Part shown: in pieces, positions 19,168 to 32,333 of the stretch
Position numbering within the stretch: the first letter of the stretch is position 1
How the letters are laid out: each line of letters opens with the position of its first letter
DNA from: Coxiella-like endosymbiont
Lineage (GTDB): Bacteria > Pseudomonadota > Gammaproteobacteria > Coxiellales > Coxiellaceae
Direction: 5' to 3'
DNA length: 32,580 bases
Assembly: GCF_002871095.1 (NCBI RefSeq)
Contig: NZ_NSHJ01000105.1
Span: forward strand, 1 to 32,580
Translations under genes and position numbers: made by a program
Notes under the pieces: generated by a model
Databases searched by the model: none
Told to the model about the DNA's origin: nothing
Seen by the model: the letters and a program-made list of their open reading frames with translations, nothing else

Positions 19168-20667
19168 TTTTAATTGCGTCGAATTCAAATGTTAGCTATC
19201 AAGACTGTATTTAAAAATTAATTTTAGCAAAACGCATTTAACCTTTGTATATTTAAAAAATTGTCTTAATTATTTCTTAGGAGGTTAAAAAAACTAAAAA
19301 AGAGTTTTTTGTAAAATTTTACCTACATAGGTAGGCATATTTCTTAAGGATTTGTTGCTTACTTTGTTTATTGATGCTTAAAATTTCTATAATGATGAAG
19401 AAATAAAATATATAACTTAATAAATAGTTTTCAAACAGAATGGCATCACATGTAAAACTCACAAAACAATAGTTTCTCCCACATTACGCGTGCTTTGGCC
19501 TACAAAAAGAAAAAGTAAAATTAAATTAAGCATATTTTATAATTATTTTAGTATTTTGGAATTTTGTCATAGAATTACTGTAACAATAATCCCTTTATGT
19601 GGTTTAAAGAATCTATATTAATAATACTAATTTATTCCATCCAAGTATAAATCAAAAGTTACTTTTATTGTGATAGTGCCATTATTTCAAGAAAGATATT
19701 TATAGAGATTATATGTGATATACCCTTAACAATCGTGAGCTATTGTAGTTTCTAAGGATTGTTTTAGAAAGACCGATTATTTATAATAATCATGATTTAA
19801 ACGGTCGAAGCAAGCTAAAAGGATATTAATTTCAGTATGCTAGTAATGGATGTAATGTTGATAATAAGCAGTTAGTAAAGAGGGTTAATTTATTATATTT
19901 ATTATATATTAATGTTGGGATTGTTATCAGTGTATAATTTTTCTGTATTTTAAATAACTGGTATCCATTTTACCAGTTTACAAATGGATTTAAGTTGTGC
20001 ATTTCTGATCATTGGAAAGGTTAACTTATCTCCAGTTCATTTCAGAACTGGGATCAATAAATGTATATCATTTTTATGGGAAAATTCTCTACACAGCAAT
20101 GTTAAACGATGTCGTGGATGGTTTCATTAAATTCAGATTGAAGTGTAGATTACTGTTTTGTTTAGGTTATACGTAGAACAGCTGTTTATTTTATTATATT
20201 ATAGATTTCAAAGATTCAATACTGTTCGTCTAGGCTTACCTTTTCTGTTAGAGCGATGTTAAAATACTAGTTATCAAAATAATCATGTTTTCATTAATCC
20301 CTAGATATCTTACCAATTAGTGATTTAGAAGGAATGAAAAAGATCAATACCTGAATATTTATGACGGCCTTTCTTAAGAGAAATATTTACAGGTTACCTT
20401 TTTTAAAGGGTAGAGTTTGGCGGATTTAGAGTGATTTCTACTCCTAGAAGGAGGCATCAACTATTATAACATTCAGTCCTGGGGCAAGATAAGTATAGAG
20501 ATGGAAGTGAATGAAATGTCCTTTGAATTGAATCCTAGAATATTTTTCAGTGATAAACTGTGTTGACATTACAAGAGGTGATTTTTATAATGATATTTAG
20601 CTGTTTTATTATGGAAAATCCTGAAATTAATTTCAGTAACTTATTAAGTATTTCAGCAACGTATAAG

Positions 20668-20727
20668 TTACGTTACCCCCTTGTATTTGAATTTATTTTA
20701 CGTTGCCCCCTTTTATTTAAATTTGTT
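20668..20727. repeat. Diverged two-copy 30-bp tandem repeat
   Basis: The unit at 20668-20697, starting TTACGTTACCCCCTTG, is repeated at 20698-20727 as TTACGTTGCCCCCTTT and onward, with about four differences in thirty. The C-run stands out in this AT-rich gap. The divergence implies an older duplication than the exact repeats in this window. Confidence 0.75.
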
Positions 20728-21132
20728 TATGATTAAATTTTAGAAAGACTTAGTTTTAATTGATCAAAAAATCATCTTATCTTTAAGAGTGGCCAATTTT
20801 ATTTGGAATAATAAAATGATAGGAGCTTTGAGGATGTTCTCAAGATATTAAATACGTGTAGAATTTATGCTTAAAAAGCCTAACCGATATAGAGGAGGTT
20901 TTTTATCCTTACAGAAATATCAACAGTATTACGCGAAACATAATTACCCTCTAATTCAGAATATCTATTGCTAAAATTAACTTACCATCAAATATCTATC
21001 TCTGAGTTTTTTTGAGATTAAAGTTTGTGATTTTTAGCAGAGACACTTTTCTTTGCTAGAAATAATATTTTTATAAACCTTTTAAGGTTTTAATATAAGC
21101 TTTTTTATCAGGTAAGGTATTATATTTTCCAT

Positions 21133-21172
21133 TGAACTTCCCACAAATGAAATGAACTTCCCACAAATGAAA
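21133..21172. repeat. Exact two-copy 20-bp tandem repeat
   Basis: TGAACTTCCCACAAATGAAA is present twice back to back (21133-21152 and 21153-21172) without mismatch. It lies in the gene desert upstream of the nth 3' end and shows no sign of function. Confidence 0.92.
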
Positions 21173-21561
21173 GCGGCCATCATCATATCCATGATCAAAT
21201 GTTTCACTTTATGGGAGTGAGTCGTTTACTTTACTTACTAATTATTGATCATAAGAGTTATTTCCCGAAAGGGACGGATCTATCTTCAATCTTTCTCAGA
21301 GTCCGAAATGCAAACTCATATGTAAAAAAAAGATTGGTATTAGTGGTGTAGTTTTTATGTATTTGTTTACTTCAGATTATTTTAAACATTGTGATATTCG
21401 TTGCAAGATAAATTAGGATCACTAAAAAATTTAGTTGGCTTTTTAGGCGGAAAGTGGTCCTCTTTTATTGTATGTTAAGTGGTGTGTGGGTGGCTGCGTC
21501 GTGTCATGGTAGAGAAAAATATTTTTTTAAATGATCACTTTTGGTGGTTTATTTTAATGAA

Positions 21562-22188
21562 TTATTTTGTAAAGTATTTACATAAATCATTAATAAAACA
21601 CTCCGGGCATTTAGGATGACGTGCGGTACATATATAACGACCATGTAAAACAAGCCAATGATGAGCATCAACGAGATATTTTTTAGGAACTATCTTCATT
21701 AATTTATTTTCAACAGCTAAGGGTGTCTTTCCAGGAGCTAAACTGGTACGATTAGCTACACGAAAAGTATGAGTATCAACCGCAATAACAAAATAACCAA
21801 AACAGGTATTTAAAATAACGTTTGCTATTTTACGACCAACACCCGGTAGCTCTTCAAGTCCTTTTCGTGTTTTGGGTATTTGGGAATGGTATTTTTCTAC
21901 CAATATTTTGCAAGTTTTGATAATATTTTTAGCTTTGTTATTATATAAGCCAATGGATTTAATATACTTCTTTAAACCTTCTTCCCCAAGATTTAAGATT
22001 TTTAAAGGTGTATTCGCTACTTTAAATAGATTTTTAGTGCTTTTATTAACACTTAGATCGGTAGATTGAACGGACAATATTACTGAAATTAATAATTCAA
22101 ATTCCGAGTGATAAATTAATTCTGAAGTAGGTTTCGCATTCCAAGCTTTAAAACGGCGAAACATTTCTTCGCATTCATTTTTATTCAT
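21562..22188 (-). CDS. nth: Endonuclease III (DNA glycosylase/AP lyase)
   Basis: Nth removes oxidised pyrimidines from DNA and nicks the abasic site. The 208-residue protein has the helix-hairpin-helix LEELPGVGRKIANVIL (111-126) with catalytic K120, the Gly/Pro-Asp loop with D138 (VIAVDTHTFRVANR), and the [4Fe-4S] ligands C187, C194, C197 and C203 (ICTARHPKCPECFINDLC). Length matches E. coli (211). Its ATG overlaps the rnfB TGA by four bases (ATGA), so its translation is coupled to rnfB. It is the last gene of metG-rnfB-nth. Confidence 0.96.
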   Translation of the reverse strand: MNKNECEEMFRRFKAWNAKPTSELIYHSEFELLISVILSVQSTDLSVNKSTKNLFKVANTPLKILNLGEEGLKKYIKSIGLYNNKAKNIIKTCKILVEKYHSQIPKTRKGLEELPGVGRKIANVILNTCFGYFVIAVDTHTFRVANRTSLAPGKTPLAVENKLMKIVPKKYLVDAHHWLVLHGRYICTARHPKCPECFINDLCKYFTK

Positions 22189-22814
22189 GGTATTTTCTTT
22201 TTTGCTTTAACACGAGCCACTGCACTCTGAATAACCATTTGACGAGCTGCTAATGTTTCTTTAGATCTATTGGCTAATTTAGTTTTCTGATATTTGTGTT
22301 CTTCTTCAATTTTATCTCGTGCAAGCCTTTTTTGACGTTTTTTATAACGTGAACGCCATTTGTGCGCATGTTGTTTTTGTTCTTCAACAGTAATAGGGGG
22401 AAGTGTTTTTATGTCAATACAATCTATAGGGCAAACTGGGAGGCATCGCTCACACCCACTGCATGCATCGGTAATTATTGTGTGCATAAGCTTTGCAGCA
22501 CCGATAATTGCATCGGTGGGGCAAACTTGGATACATTTAGTGCAGCCAATACATTCCTCTTCACGAATACAGGCTATCACTGGCATCTTGGCTTTTGTCT
22601 TCATTTTATCTTTATAGGGAGTAGGGTCTTGACCTAAGCAAGTGGCTATATTGATCAGTGTGTTGACCCCACCGGGTAAACAATGATCTATCGTAGTTTC
22701 ATTATGCACAATTGCTGTGGCGTAAGGACGGCATCCTTTATAGTTGCACAAACCGCATTGTGTTTGAGGTAATAAGTCATCTAATTTATTAATTAATTCT
22801 TCTTTTGTGGTCAT
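22185..22814 (-). CDS. rnfB: RnfB-like ferredoxin protein without membrane anchor
   Basis: The protein resembles RnfB/RsxB, the ferredoxin subunit of the Rnf/Rsx electron-transfer complex. Three Fe-S sites are visible in 209 residues: the N-terminal 4Fe-4S domain (C20, C23, C28, C45; CGLCNYKGCRPYA) and two ferredoxin motifs (C88, C91, C94, C98 and C118, C121, C124, C128). The N-terminal membrane helix of E. coli RsxB is absent; the protein begins directly at the Fe-S domain, so I infer it is soluble. A long, highly basic helical tail (about 150-209) follows. No rnfACDGE genes lie nearby. It starts seven bases after metG and overlaps nth by ATGA. It may donate electrons to, or help mature, Fe-S enzymes such as Nth; this is speculation. 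Confidence 0.88.
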   Translation of the reverse strand: MTTKEELINKLDDLLPQTQCGLCNYKGCRPYATAIVHNETTIDHCLPGGVNTLINIATCLGQDPTPYKDKMKTKAKMPVIACIREEECIGCTKCIQVCPTDAIIGAAKLMHTIITDACSGCERCLPVCPIDCIDIKTLPPITVEEQKQHAHKWRSRYKKRQKRLARDKIEEEHKYQKTKLANRSKETLAARQMVIQSAVARVKAKKKIP

Positions 22815-22821
22815 TAGTTAA

Positions 22822-24453
22822 TTAGGTAGTGGCATCAGGAGTTATTCTTTGCATTAAGGGTGTAAATGGATTGATAGAACGGTTAAGTAACGGTTTTTTA
22901 AAATTCATGAAATTTAATTCCTCACAATTAAGGAATATTTCTACCTTTTTGGCAGTGTTTGGTAAAATAGGTTTTAAATAAGTTGTGAGTACTTTAAATA
23001 AATTTAATCCTTGTGTACAGATGGCTTGAACGTGATTTTCTTGCCCTACTTGTTTTGCTAATGCCCATGGTTTTTCTCCATCGATATATTGGTTAGCCCG
23101 GTTAGCGAGTGTCATAATTGTACGCATAGCTTTGTTGTAATTTAAAGTTTCATAATATTCTGTAATAGTTTTTTCGGCTTCTATAAAAGATTCATAAAGC
23201 GAAGATTCTGGTAGTTGATTAGCTAATTTACCTTCATAATTTTTAGTGATGAATCCTGCACATCGGCTTGCTAGGTTAACATATTTACCAATTAAATCCG
23301 CATTGACACGTTGGCTAAAATCCTCTAGATTTAAATCAATATCTTCTACTTGGGGTCCTAGCTTAGCAGCAAAATAATATCGTAAGTATTCGGGGTTCAA
23401 TTTTTTTAAATATTCACGAGCAGTTATGAATGTCATTCGAGATTTAGACATTTTCTGGCCGTTAATAGTGAGATAACCGTGGACATGAATTCCTGTAGGC
23501 AAGCGAAAACCTGCACCGGCGAGCATAGCTGGCCAAAAAAGGGCGTGAAAATAAACGATATCTTTTCCTATAAAATGATAAAGTTCAGCTGAACTTTCTT
23601 TTTTCCAATAAAAATCAAAATTAATTTCAGGACGTTTCTTAGTAAGGTTTTTTAAACTAGCCATGTAGCCAATGGGTGCATCTAACCATACATAAAAATA
23701 TTTATCGGTTGATCCGGGAATTTCAAAACCAAAATAAGGAGCATCACGAGAAATATCCCAAGGTTTAAGGTCATTTGTAAACCATTCTTTTAATTTATTC
23801 GCCACTTGAGGTTGTAAATGACCCCCACTTCCATTTATCCATTTTTTTAAAAAATTACTATAGCGATTTAAAGCAAAAAAGAAATGTTCCGAGGACTTTT
23901 GTATGGGTTTGGTGCCTGATAAAGCAGAAACAGGATCAATTAATTCTGTAGGGGTGTAAGTAGCACCACACGATTCACAAACATCGCCGTATTGATCAGG
24001 TGAGCTACAACGCGGACAGGTTCCACGAATAAAACGATCAGGGAGAAATATATTTCGTACTGAGTCATAAGTTTGTGAAATAGTTTCCCTGAAAATGTCG
24101 CCATTATTTTTTAATTGCTGATATATGAATTCTGATAATTTACGATTTTCAGGAGAATGAGTTGTATAAAAATTATCAAAATTTATTAAAAAATCTGAAA
24201 AATCTTTGGCGTGTTTTTTATGCATATTAGCTACTAGAACTTCGGGAGGAATGTCCTGTTTTTGCGCAGTAAGCATAATAGCGGTCCCATGAGTATCTTC
24301 TCCACAAATATAAAGACAGGAGTTACCTATGAGGCGCTGGAAGCATACCCAAATATCTGCTTGAATATACTCTACCATATGTCCTAGATGGATAGGACCA
24401 TTAGCATAGGGAAGAGCGGCGGTAACTAAAATGTGTCGTTTTTTTGTATTCAT
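22822..24453 (-). CDS. metG: Methionyl-tRNA synthetase
   Basis: MetRS charges tRNA-Met for translation. I favour the ATG at 24453 (543 residues, [19 protein letters not shown]) over an in-frame ATG at 24492, because family members begin at this point and a promoter lies between the two. Visible are the HIGH-class motif [11 protein letters not shown], the zinc knuckle with CPRC and CESC, the KMSKS loop (NGQKMSKSR) and the anticodon-binding helical domain. The C-terminal OB-fold tRNA-binding and dimer domain of E. coli MetRS (677 residues) is absent, a known shorter form of the enzyme. It heads metG-rnfB-nth and is divergent from mrp, the same metG-mrp arrangement as in E. coli. Confidence 0.95.
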   Translation of the reverse strand: MNTKKRHILVTAALPYANGPIHLGHMVEYIQADIWVCFQRLIGNSCLYICGEDTHGTAIMLTAQKQDIPPEVLVANMHKKHAKDFSDFLINFDNFYTTHSPENRKLSEFIYQQLKNNGDIFRETISQTYDSVRNIFLPDRFIRGTCPRCSSPDQYGDVCESCGATYTPTELIDPVSALSGTKPIQKSSEHFFFALNRYSNFLKKWINGSGGHLQPQVANKLKEWFTNDLKPWDISRDAPYFGFEIPGSTDKYFYVWLDAPIGYMASLKNLTKKRPEINFDFYWKKESSAELYHFIGKDIVYFHALFWPAMLAGAGFRLPTGIHVHGYLTINGQKMSKSRMTFITAREYLKKLNPEYLRYYFAAKLGPQVEDIDLNLEDFSQRVNADLIGKYVNLASRCAGFITKNYEGKLANQLPESSLYESFIEAEKTITEYYETLNYNKAMRTIMTLANRANQYIDGEKPWALAKQVGQENHVQAICTQGLNLFKVLTTYLKPILPNTAKKVEIFLNCEELNFMNFKKPLLNRSINPFTPLMQRITPDATT

Positions 24454-24463
24454 AGATAAAGAC

Positions 24464-24492
24464 ACTATACTAATTTTATCAAAGATTTTCAT
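24464..24492 (-). promoter_or_regulatory. Candidate sigma-70 promoter of metG
   Basis: On the minus strand TATAGT (24469-24464) is preceded, after 17 bases, by ATGAAA (24492-24487), four of six matches to TTGACA. The predicted start near 24457 is only about four bases before the metG ATG at 24453, and there is no ribosome site. The -35 is weak, so this is tentative. Confidence 0.45.
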
Positions 24493-24502
24493 CTGAAAGT
24501 TA

Positions 24503-24550
24503 TTAGTTAGAAATAGTGTGCTCTATTTAGTTAGAAATAGAGTGCTCTAT
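24503..24550. repeat. Two-copy 24-bp tandem repeat between metG and mrp
   Basis: A 24-base unit at 24503-24526, starting TTAGTTAGAAATAG, is repeated at 24527-24550 with one difference (T to A at the 15th base). It occupies the space between two divergent genes and so could alter promoter spacing for mrp or metG. Confidence 0.9.
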
Positions 24551-24605
24551 ATCTATCTTAGTATTTTGGCTTTAGAGAAGGGTTAGGTGAGGTAGAACAT
24601 CATCT

Positions 24606-25511
24606 ATGGTAATATTCTTTTCCATGAAAAAAAGTATTCGTGAAAAATTAAAAAAACGTTCTATTGTAGCGCATGCAGTGCAAGTGGGACAAAAAGGAAT
24701 CCCTGGGATTAAAAATATCATTGCCATTGGTTCGGGAAAAGGAGGCGTTGGAAAGTCAACTACCGCTGCCAATCTTGCTTTAGCGCTTTCTCAAGCAGGG
24801 GCTGAAGTGGGTTTGTTAGATGCTGATATTTACGGACCTAATCAACCTATTATACTTGGGGTCAATACTAAGCCCCAAATGAGTTCTGACAAAAAATTTA
24901 TTCCTATTCGTCGGCATAATATTCAGTCGATCTCAGTAGGCTATTTAATTGATGCGCAAACCCCAATGATATGGCGTGGACCGATAGTGAGCCAAGCCTT
25001 ACAGCAATTAGTCTATGAGACGTTTTGGGAAGATCTTGATTTTCTTATTCTGGATTTACCTCCTGGTACTGGTGATATTCCTTTAACTTTAGCCAAAAAA
25101 GTTCCGCTAGCAGGATCAGTTATTGTTACCACACCTCAAGAAGTAGCTTTATCTGATGCAGGTAAGGCCCTCTCAATGTTTAAAAAACTTGGTATTACAG
25201 TTTTAGGTGTCATTGAAAATATGGCCACTTATCAATGCCCTCATTGTAGTCATGAAGAAGCAATTTTTGGTGTAGGGGGTGGGAAAAAAATGGCTGATAA
25301 AAACGATATTCCTTTATTAGGACAAATACCTCTCAATATCGTTATTCGTAAAAATTCAGACGGAGGAATGCCTATCATGATTTCAGATCCAGAGAGCTTT
25401 TTAGCAAAAAATTATCAGAATATTGCATTTACCTTAGTGGAACAATTGGCATTACAGCCCATTAATTATTCGGTAAAATTACCTAATGTCTTCGTGGAGG
25501 AAACGAAATAA
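24606..25511 (+). CDS. mrp: Mrp/ApbC-type Fe-S cluster carrier ATPase
   Basis: Mrp (ApbC) is a P-loop ATPase that carries Fe-S clusters to target enzymes. The 301-residue protein has the deviant Walker [11 protein letters not shown] (43-52), switch motifs [12 protein letters not shown] and LDLPPGTGD, and the bridging cysteines C211 and C214 (CPHC). E. coli Mrp has about 70 extra N-terminal residues forming a MIP18/DUF59 domain; here only about 37 basic residues precede the ATPase, and the divergent metG leaves no room for more. GAGG lies 13 bases before the ATG at 24606; ATG at 24624 is an alternative start. It overlaps dcd by one base (TAATG). Confidence 0.93.
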   Translation: MVIFFSMKKSIREKLKKRSIVAHAVQVGQKGIPGIKNIIAIGSGKGGVGKSTTAANLALALSQAGAEVGLLDADIYGPNQPIILGVNTKPQMSSDKKFIPIRRHNIQSISVGYLIDAQTPMIWRGPIVSQALQQLVYETFWEDLDFLILDLPPGTGDIPLTLAKKVPLAGSVIVTTPQEVALSDAGKALSMFKKLGITVLGVIENMATYQCPHCSHEEAIFGVGGGKKMADKNDIPLLGQIPLNIVIRKNSDGGMPIMISDPESFLAKNYQNIAFTLVEQLALQPINYSVKLPNVFVEETK

Positions 25512-26077
25512 TGCCAATTAAGTCAGATAAATGGATTCGCCGCATGGTAGAAACGTATGGAATGATTTATCCCTTTGAACCGAATCAAGTCAGACAAACA
25601 CCATTGGGAAATATTATGTCTTATGGGACTTCGAGTTACGGTTATGATGTTCGTTGCGCCGACGAATTTAAAATTTTTACTAATATTCATGCTTCCATTG
25701 TGGATCCAAAAAATTTTGACCGAAATGGCTTTGTGGATTTGAAAACAGATGTTTGTATTATACCCGCTAACTCTTTTGCTTTAGCTCGTACAGTAGAATA
25801 TTTTAAAATTCCACGAAATGTTTTAACGATTTGCTTAGGAAAATCTACGTACGCACGATGTGGAATTATCGTTAATGTCACTCCCTTAGAACCGGAATGG
25901 GAAGGGCATGTTACTTTGGAGTTTTCTAATACTACGAATTTATGTGTTAAGATCTATGCTCATGAAGGAGTAGCGCAAATGTTATTTTTAGAGTCTGATG
26001 AAGTCTGTGAAGTTTCTTATAAAGATCGAGAAGGGAAATATCAGGGTCAGCGAGGAGTAACTCTCCCAAGAACTTAA
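25511..26077 (+). CDS. dcd: dCTP deaminase
   Basis: Dcd deaminates dCTP to dUTP, the main bacterial route toward dTTP. The homotrimeric enzyme is 188 residues here (E. coli 193). The catalytic block is S112, R116 and E137 in [20 protein letters not shown] and [12 protein letters not shown], and the [13 protein letters not shown]-terminal region is present. A GGAGG ribosome site (25496-25500) sits within the mrp 3' end, ten bases before the ATG, and the start overlaps the mrp stop by one base. Together with PyrC and PyrG it shows preserved pyrimidine nucleotide metabolism. Confidence 0.97.
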   Translation: MPIKSDKWIRRMVETYGMIYPFEPNQVRQTPLGNIMSYGTSSYGYDVRCADEFKIFTNIHASIVDPKNFDRNGFVDLKTDVCIIPANSFALARTVEYFKIPRNVLTICLGKSTYARCGIIVNVTPLEPEWEGHVTLEFSNTTNLCVKIYAHEGVAQMLFLESDEVCEVSYKDREGKYQGQRGVTLPRT

Positions 26078-26256
26078 AATTTAGCTATGTTGAATTTTAA
26101 AATAATGATCTAATAAAAAGCATCTTATGCAATATTTTAATTTTTTGATGTTGTCAGGATGATATTTATTGTATTAATCTTTTTTGCTTTAAATACCTCC
26201 TTCAGTGTGGACTTGCTGTCTACCAGGTGAGGAAGTGAATTGTCACTTGTTAATAA

Positions 26257-27993
<1,737 letters not shown>

Positions 27994-28155
27994 AACGGGA
28001 ATAAAATAAATTTTTTGTGAATCGAAAAATAAGGATTTCTGAACGTTTTTATGAAGAGAGAAATTATCTCTAACTATAAGCCTAAAGTTTAGCTAGCATT
28101 ACTCTGATGAGTACAGGAGGGGTTAGTTGTTATTTCTTGCTAACTGCTTTAAAGT

Positions 28156-29037
28156 ATGGTTATGAAAATTGCTGATTTTGAAGTAGGTTTAGATAAACCT
28201 TTATTTTTAATTGCGGGGCCTTGTGTAATTGAAAGCGAGCAGCTTGTCTTAAACGTGGCAGGTGAACTTAAGTCAATGACTCAGAAACTTAGGATACCTT
28301 TTATTTTTAAGACTTCCTTTGATAAAGCGAATCGTTCATCTCATTTGAGTTATCGTGGTCCTGGTATTGAAAAAGGATTAAGCATATTAGAAAAAGTTAA
28401 AAAAACCATTAATGTTCCAATTTTAACAGATGTTCATGAAGATACACCATTGCATGAAGTAGCCGCTATCGTGGATGTATTACAAACTCCTGCTTTTTTA
28501 TGCCGACAAAGTAATTTTATTCGCAATGTTGCAGCCTGTGGTAAACCTGTTAATATTAAAAAAGGGCAATTTCTAGCGCCTTGGGATATGAAACAGGTGG
28601 TGGCTAAAGCATGGACGACAGGAAATAAAAACCTTATGGTTTGTGAGCGGGGTTACTCTTTTGGTTATAATAATTTAATTTCTGATATGCGGGCTTTAGT
28701 TATCATGCGTGAAACTAATTGTCCGGTAGTGTTTGATGCCACGCATTCCGTGCAGTTACCTGGGGTGGAAAGAGCAAGCTCCGGAGGGCAACGTGAATTT
28801 ATTCCTGTTTTAGTGCGTTCAGCAGTTGCCGCTGGAATTTCTGGAATTTTTATGGAAACTCATCCGAATCCTGATCAGGCATTAAGTGATGGAGCTAATT
28901 CGTGGCCCTTAGCGAAAATGCAGCCTTTGTTAGAAATGTTAAAAGCTATTGATGAAGTTATTAAAAAATCAGAATTTATAGAAAATACTCTCTCTAGTTC
29001 GCATACTGAAAAGATTTTAGATTTAGAAAACATTTAG
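28156..29037 (+). CDS. kdsA: 3-deoxy-D-manno-octulosonate 8-phosphate synthase
   Basis: KdsA condenses phosphoenolpyruvate with arabinose 5-phosphate to Kdo-8-phosphate for lipopolysaccharide core. The 293-residue protein has [28 protein letters not shown] and FGYNNL. It belongs to the metal-dependent class: C23 in IAGPCVIES replaces the Asn of the metal-free E. coli enzyme, and H197, E234 and D245 match the Aquifex metal ligands ([22 protein letters not shown]). Two in-frame ATGs (28156, 28162) are possible starts; only a weak AAAG precedes the second. The last 20 residues extend beyond the usual end. It precedes eno by 62 bases, and eno supplies its phosphoenolpyruvate. Confidence 0.96.
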   Translation: MVMKIADFEVGLDKPLFLIAGPCVIESEQLVLNVAGELKSMTQKLRIPFIFKTSFDKANRSSHLSYRGPGIEKGLSILEKVKKTINVPILTDVHEDTPLHEVAAIVDVLQTPAFLCRQSNFIRNVAACGKPVNIKKGQFLAPWDMKQVVAKAWTTGNKNLMVCERGYSFGYNNLISDMRALVIMRETNCPVVFDATHSVQLPGVERASSGGQREFIPVLVRSAVAAGISGIFMETHPNPDQALSDGANSWPLAKMQPLLEMLKAIDEVIKKSEFIENTLSSSHTEKILDLENI

Positions 29038-29075
29038 ATCAATTAAAGATGAAAAATATAAATATATCTCATTAA

Positions 29076-30374
<1,299 letters not shown>

Positions 30375-30392
30375 GAGAAAGGAAAATTAACA

Positions 30393-30671
30393 ATGCGATC
30401 GGTTGTTTTAATTCTCGTGACTTTCTTCTTTTTATTACAATACAAATTATGGTTTTCAGCAGGTGGTATTTTATCGGCCTATCATCTTCATGAGAATCTT
30501 AATTGTCAAATGGCCGTGAACAAAAAACTAGCAGAGCGTAATGCAATATTAATGGCTGATATTTTTGATTTAAAACATGGTAATGAAGCTATAGAAGAAC
30601 ATGCTCGAAATGATTTAGGAATGATTAAAAAAGGTGAAGTATTTTATCAAATTACTAATCTTTCTCAGTAG
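30393..30671 (+). CDS. ftsB: Cell division protein FtsB
   Basis: FtsB is a small bitopic inner-membrane protein of the FtsQLB division subcomplex. The 92-residue product has a short cytoplasmic start, a transmembrane helix (about 3-20, VVLILVTFFFLLQYKLWF), a periplasmic coiled coil (about 35-68) and the FtsB signature EEHARNDLGMIKKGEVFYQI near the end. AGAAAGGA lies before the ATG. It is directly downstream of eno, the standard place for ftsB. The 158 bases after it are non-coding; ispD, ispF and truD, which follow ftsB in E. coli, are absent here. Confidence 0.93.
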   Translation: MRSVVLILVTFFFLLQYKLWFSAGGILSAYHLHENLNCQMAVNKKLAERNAILMADIFDLKHGNEAIEEHARNDLGMIKKGEVFYQITNLSQ

Positions 30672-30829
30672 TTTTAGAAATTTCCTATGGCATGCCTAGC
30701 TTACTCGTTAAAAAATGGAGTATTCGTAGTTTACGAACATACTTAGTTATTCTTAGTTTTTCATTTAATCTTGATGAGTGTAATAAATCTTTTTATGGCT
30801 AAATTAGATACAAAATATTAAGCTTTCTT

Positions 30830-31606
30830 ATGAAAAATATCTCAGATAAACAATTACACTTATTGCTTTCAAACGATGATGGTGTTTATGCTAAAGGACT
30901 ATCGATTTTAGCTAAAACATTAAAAGAGCTTGGTTATGTAGATGTTGTAGCGCCAGACCGCAATCGCAGTGGTGCAAGTAATTCTTTGACTTTACATGCT
31001 CCCTTACATATAAAAAATTTAGAAAATGGAATGATCAGTGTAGAAGGGACACCTACCGATTGTGTTCATTTAGCAATTACGGGAGTACTTCCGGTAATGC
31101 CAGATATAGTGGTGGCTGGTATTAATGATGGGGCTAATTTAGGTGATGACGTTTGGTATTCTGGTACCGTTGCTGCTGCAATGGAAGGTCGGTTTTTGGG
31201 TTTTCCCGCAATGGCTGTTTCATTAACGGGTGAACAATTTCGTTATCATGAAACGGCAGCTAAGGTCGCTCGCCAATTAATTAAACATATTCTAAAAGAT
31301 CCCTTTCCTTCTAGTATGATATTAAATATCAACGTACCAGATTTACCCTACCATAAATTAAAAGGTTTTGAAATGACTCGGTTAGGGACTCGACATCGAT
31401 CTGAACCGATCATTCGACAATTTGATCCTCGTGGACATCCTATCTATTGGGTAGGGGCGGCAGGAGCTGAACAAGATGCGGGACCGGGAACTGATTTTTT
31501 TGCTATTAATAATCAATATGTTTCAATTACCCCCTTACGGGTAGACCTTACTTATTATGAAGCTTTTGAGCAATTGACTAATTGGGTGAAACAGCTTGAA
31601 AAATAA
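30830..31606 (+). CDS. surE: 5'/3'-nucleotidase SurE
   Basis: SurE is a metal-dependent nucleotidase acting on nucleoside monophosphates, linked to stationary-phase survival. The 258-residue protein has the metal-binding NDDG (15-18, with D16 and D17), [16 protein letters not shown] (41-56), [11 protein letters not shown] and [24 protein letters not shown]-type residues (97-120) with N99. The first eight residues extend slightly beyond E. coli SurE. No ribosome site is visible before the ATG. Its last 11 bases overlap the TTG start of nlpD. In E. coli pcm separates surE and nlpD; it is missing here. Confidence 0.96.
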   Translation: MKNISDKQLHLLLSNDDGVYAKGLSILAKTLKELGYVDVVAPDRNRSGASNSLTLHAPLHIKNLENGMISVEGTPTDCVHLAITGVLPVMPDIVVAGINDGANLGDDVWYSGTVAAAMEGRFLGFPAMAVSLTGEQFRYHETAAKVARQLIKHILKDPFPSSMILNINVPDLPYHKLKGFEMTRLGTRHRSEPIIRQFDPRGHPIYWVGAAGAEQDAGPGTDFFAINNQYVSITPLRVDLTYYEAFEQLTNWVKQLEK

Positions 31607-32333
31607 GCAAATTAAATTAGGGTTAATGCTTGTATTCTTGTTATTAATAGCAGGTTGTATGAAAAGTACGAACTTAGCTCCGGTCATAAATGGTTGGTTG
31701 CAGTTTAATGCTAAATCAAGTGTTTATCGAGTTAAATCTGGTGATACCATTTATTCAATTGCATGGGCATTTGGTTTAGATTACCGAGCGTTAGCTGCCA
31801 TAAATAATTTAAATCCTCTCTATTCGATTTGGCCAGGTGAAATTTTACAGATGACAATTATTGCTCGTGGTCAAAAAAATACTAATCCACCAACAAGATT
31901 CCTTGTGCAGCCCTCGTTTTCGAGAACATTATTAAAATACTGGACACCCCATATCGTACGTCCTTTTTCCCGTTGGCATTGGCCTGCAGAAGGCCGAATT
32001 ATCCAACATTATTCTGTACAAATGATTGGAGGAAATCAAGGTATTGATATTGCGGGGCGATATGGCGAGCCTGTTCGTGCAGCTGCTGACGGGATTGTCG
32101 TTTATAGTGGTTCAGGAGTACGAGGTTATGGTAATCTTATAATTCTAAAACACAACGAGAGTTATCTCAGTGCTTATGCATTTAATAAACGGATCCTCGT
32201 TAAGGAGGGGACTAAGGTTCATCTTGGGCAGAAAATCGCTCAAATGGGGCATACTGACGCAGGACGTGTTATACTTCATTTTGAGATTCGTCGTGATGGG
32301 AAACCAGTAAATCCGCTCCGATACTTATCATAA
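31596..32333 (+). CDS. nlpD: NlpD/LppB-type lipoprotein, LysM and degenerate M23 domains
   Basis: NlpD-type lipoproteins activate cell-wall amidases at the septum. The 245-residue product has a lipoprotein signal (basic MKNKQIK, hydrophobic core, lipobox LIAGC with C21), a LysM domain (about 44-88, [14 protein letters not shown]) and a C-terminal M23/LytM domain (about 128-244). The M23 metal residues are degenerate, as in E. coli NlpD: the HxGID histidine is N147, the HxH first histidine is I226, and F196 replaces another; so it is a regulator, not an enzyme. The TTG start is preferred over an internal ATG at codon 11 because it supplies the basic signal region and GGGTGA lies six bases upstream. 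The 247 bases after it contain no visible rpoS start. Confidence 0.9.
   Translation: MKNKQIKLGLMLVFLLLIAGCMKSTNLAPVINGWLQFNAKSSVYRVKSGDTIYSIAWAFGLDYRALAAINNLNPLYSIWPGEILQMTIIARGQKNTNPPTRFLVQPSFSRTLLKYWTPHIVRPFSRWHWPAEGRIIQHYSVQMIGGNQGIDIAGRYGEPVRAAADGIVVYSGSGVRGYGNLIILKHNESYLSAYAFNKRILVKEGTKVHLGQKIAQMGHTDAGRVILHFEIRRDGKPVNPLRYLS

Larger units (their letters stand above)
19168..21561. other. 2.4-kb gene desert between pyrC and nth
   Basis: No reading frame of useful length or recognised product appears on either strand over 2.4 kb. It is strongly AT-rich. It contains two hairpins (AACTGGTA 19956-19963 with TACCAGTT 19971-19978; CCAGTTC 20032-20038 with GAACTGG 20045-20051), a diverged 30-bp tandem repeat (20668-20727) and an exact 20-bp tandem repeat (21133-21172). 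Genes on both sides run on the minus strand. Room for two or three lost genes is present; none is identifiable by eye. Confidence 0.65.

Noticed and set aside
21133-21172. Possible CRISPR array fragment
   Set aside because: The repeats are directly adjacent with no spacers and only two copies; there are no cas genes.
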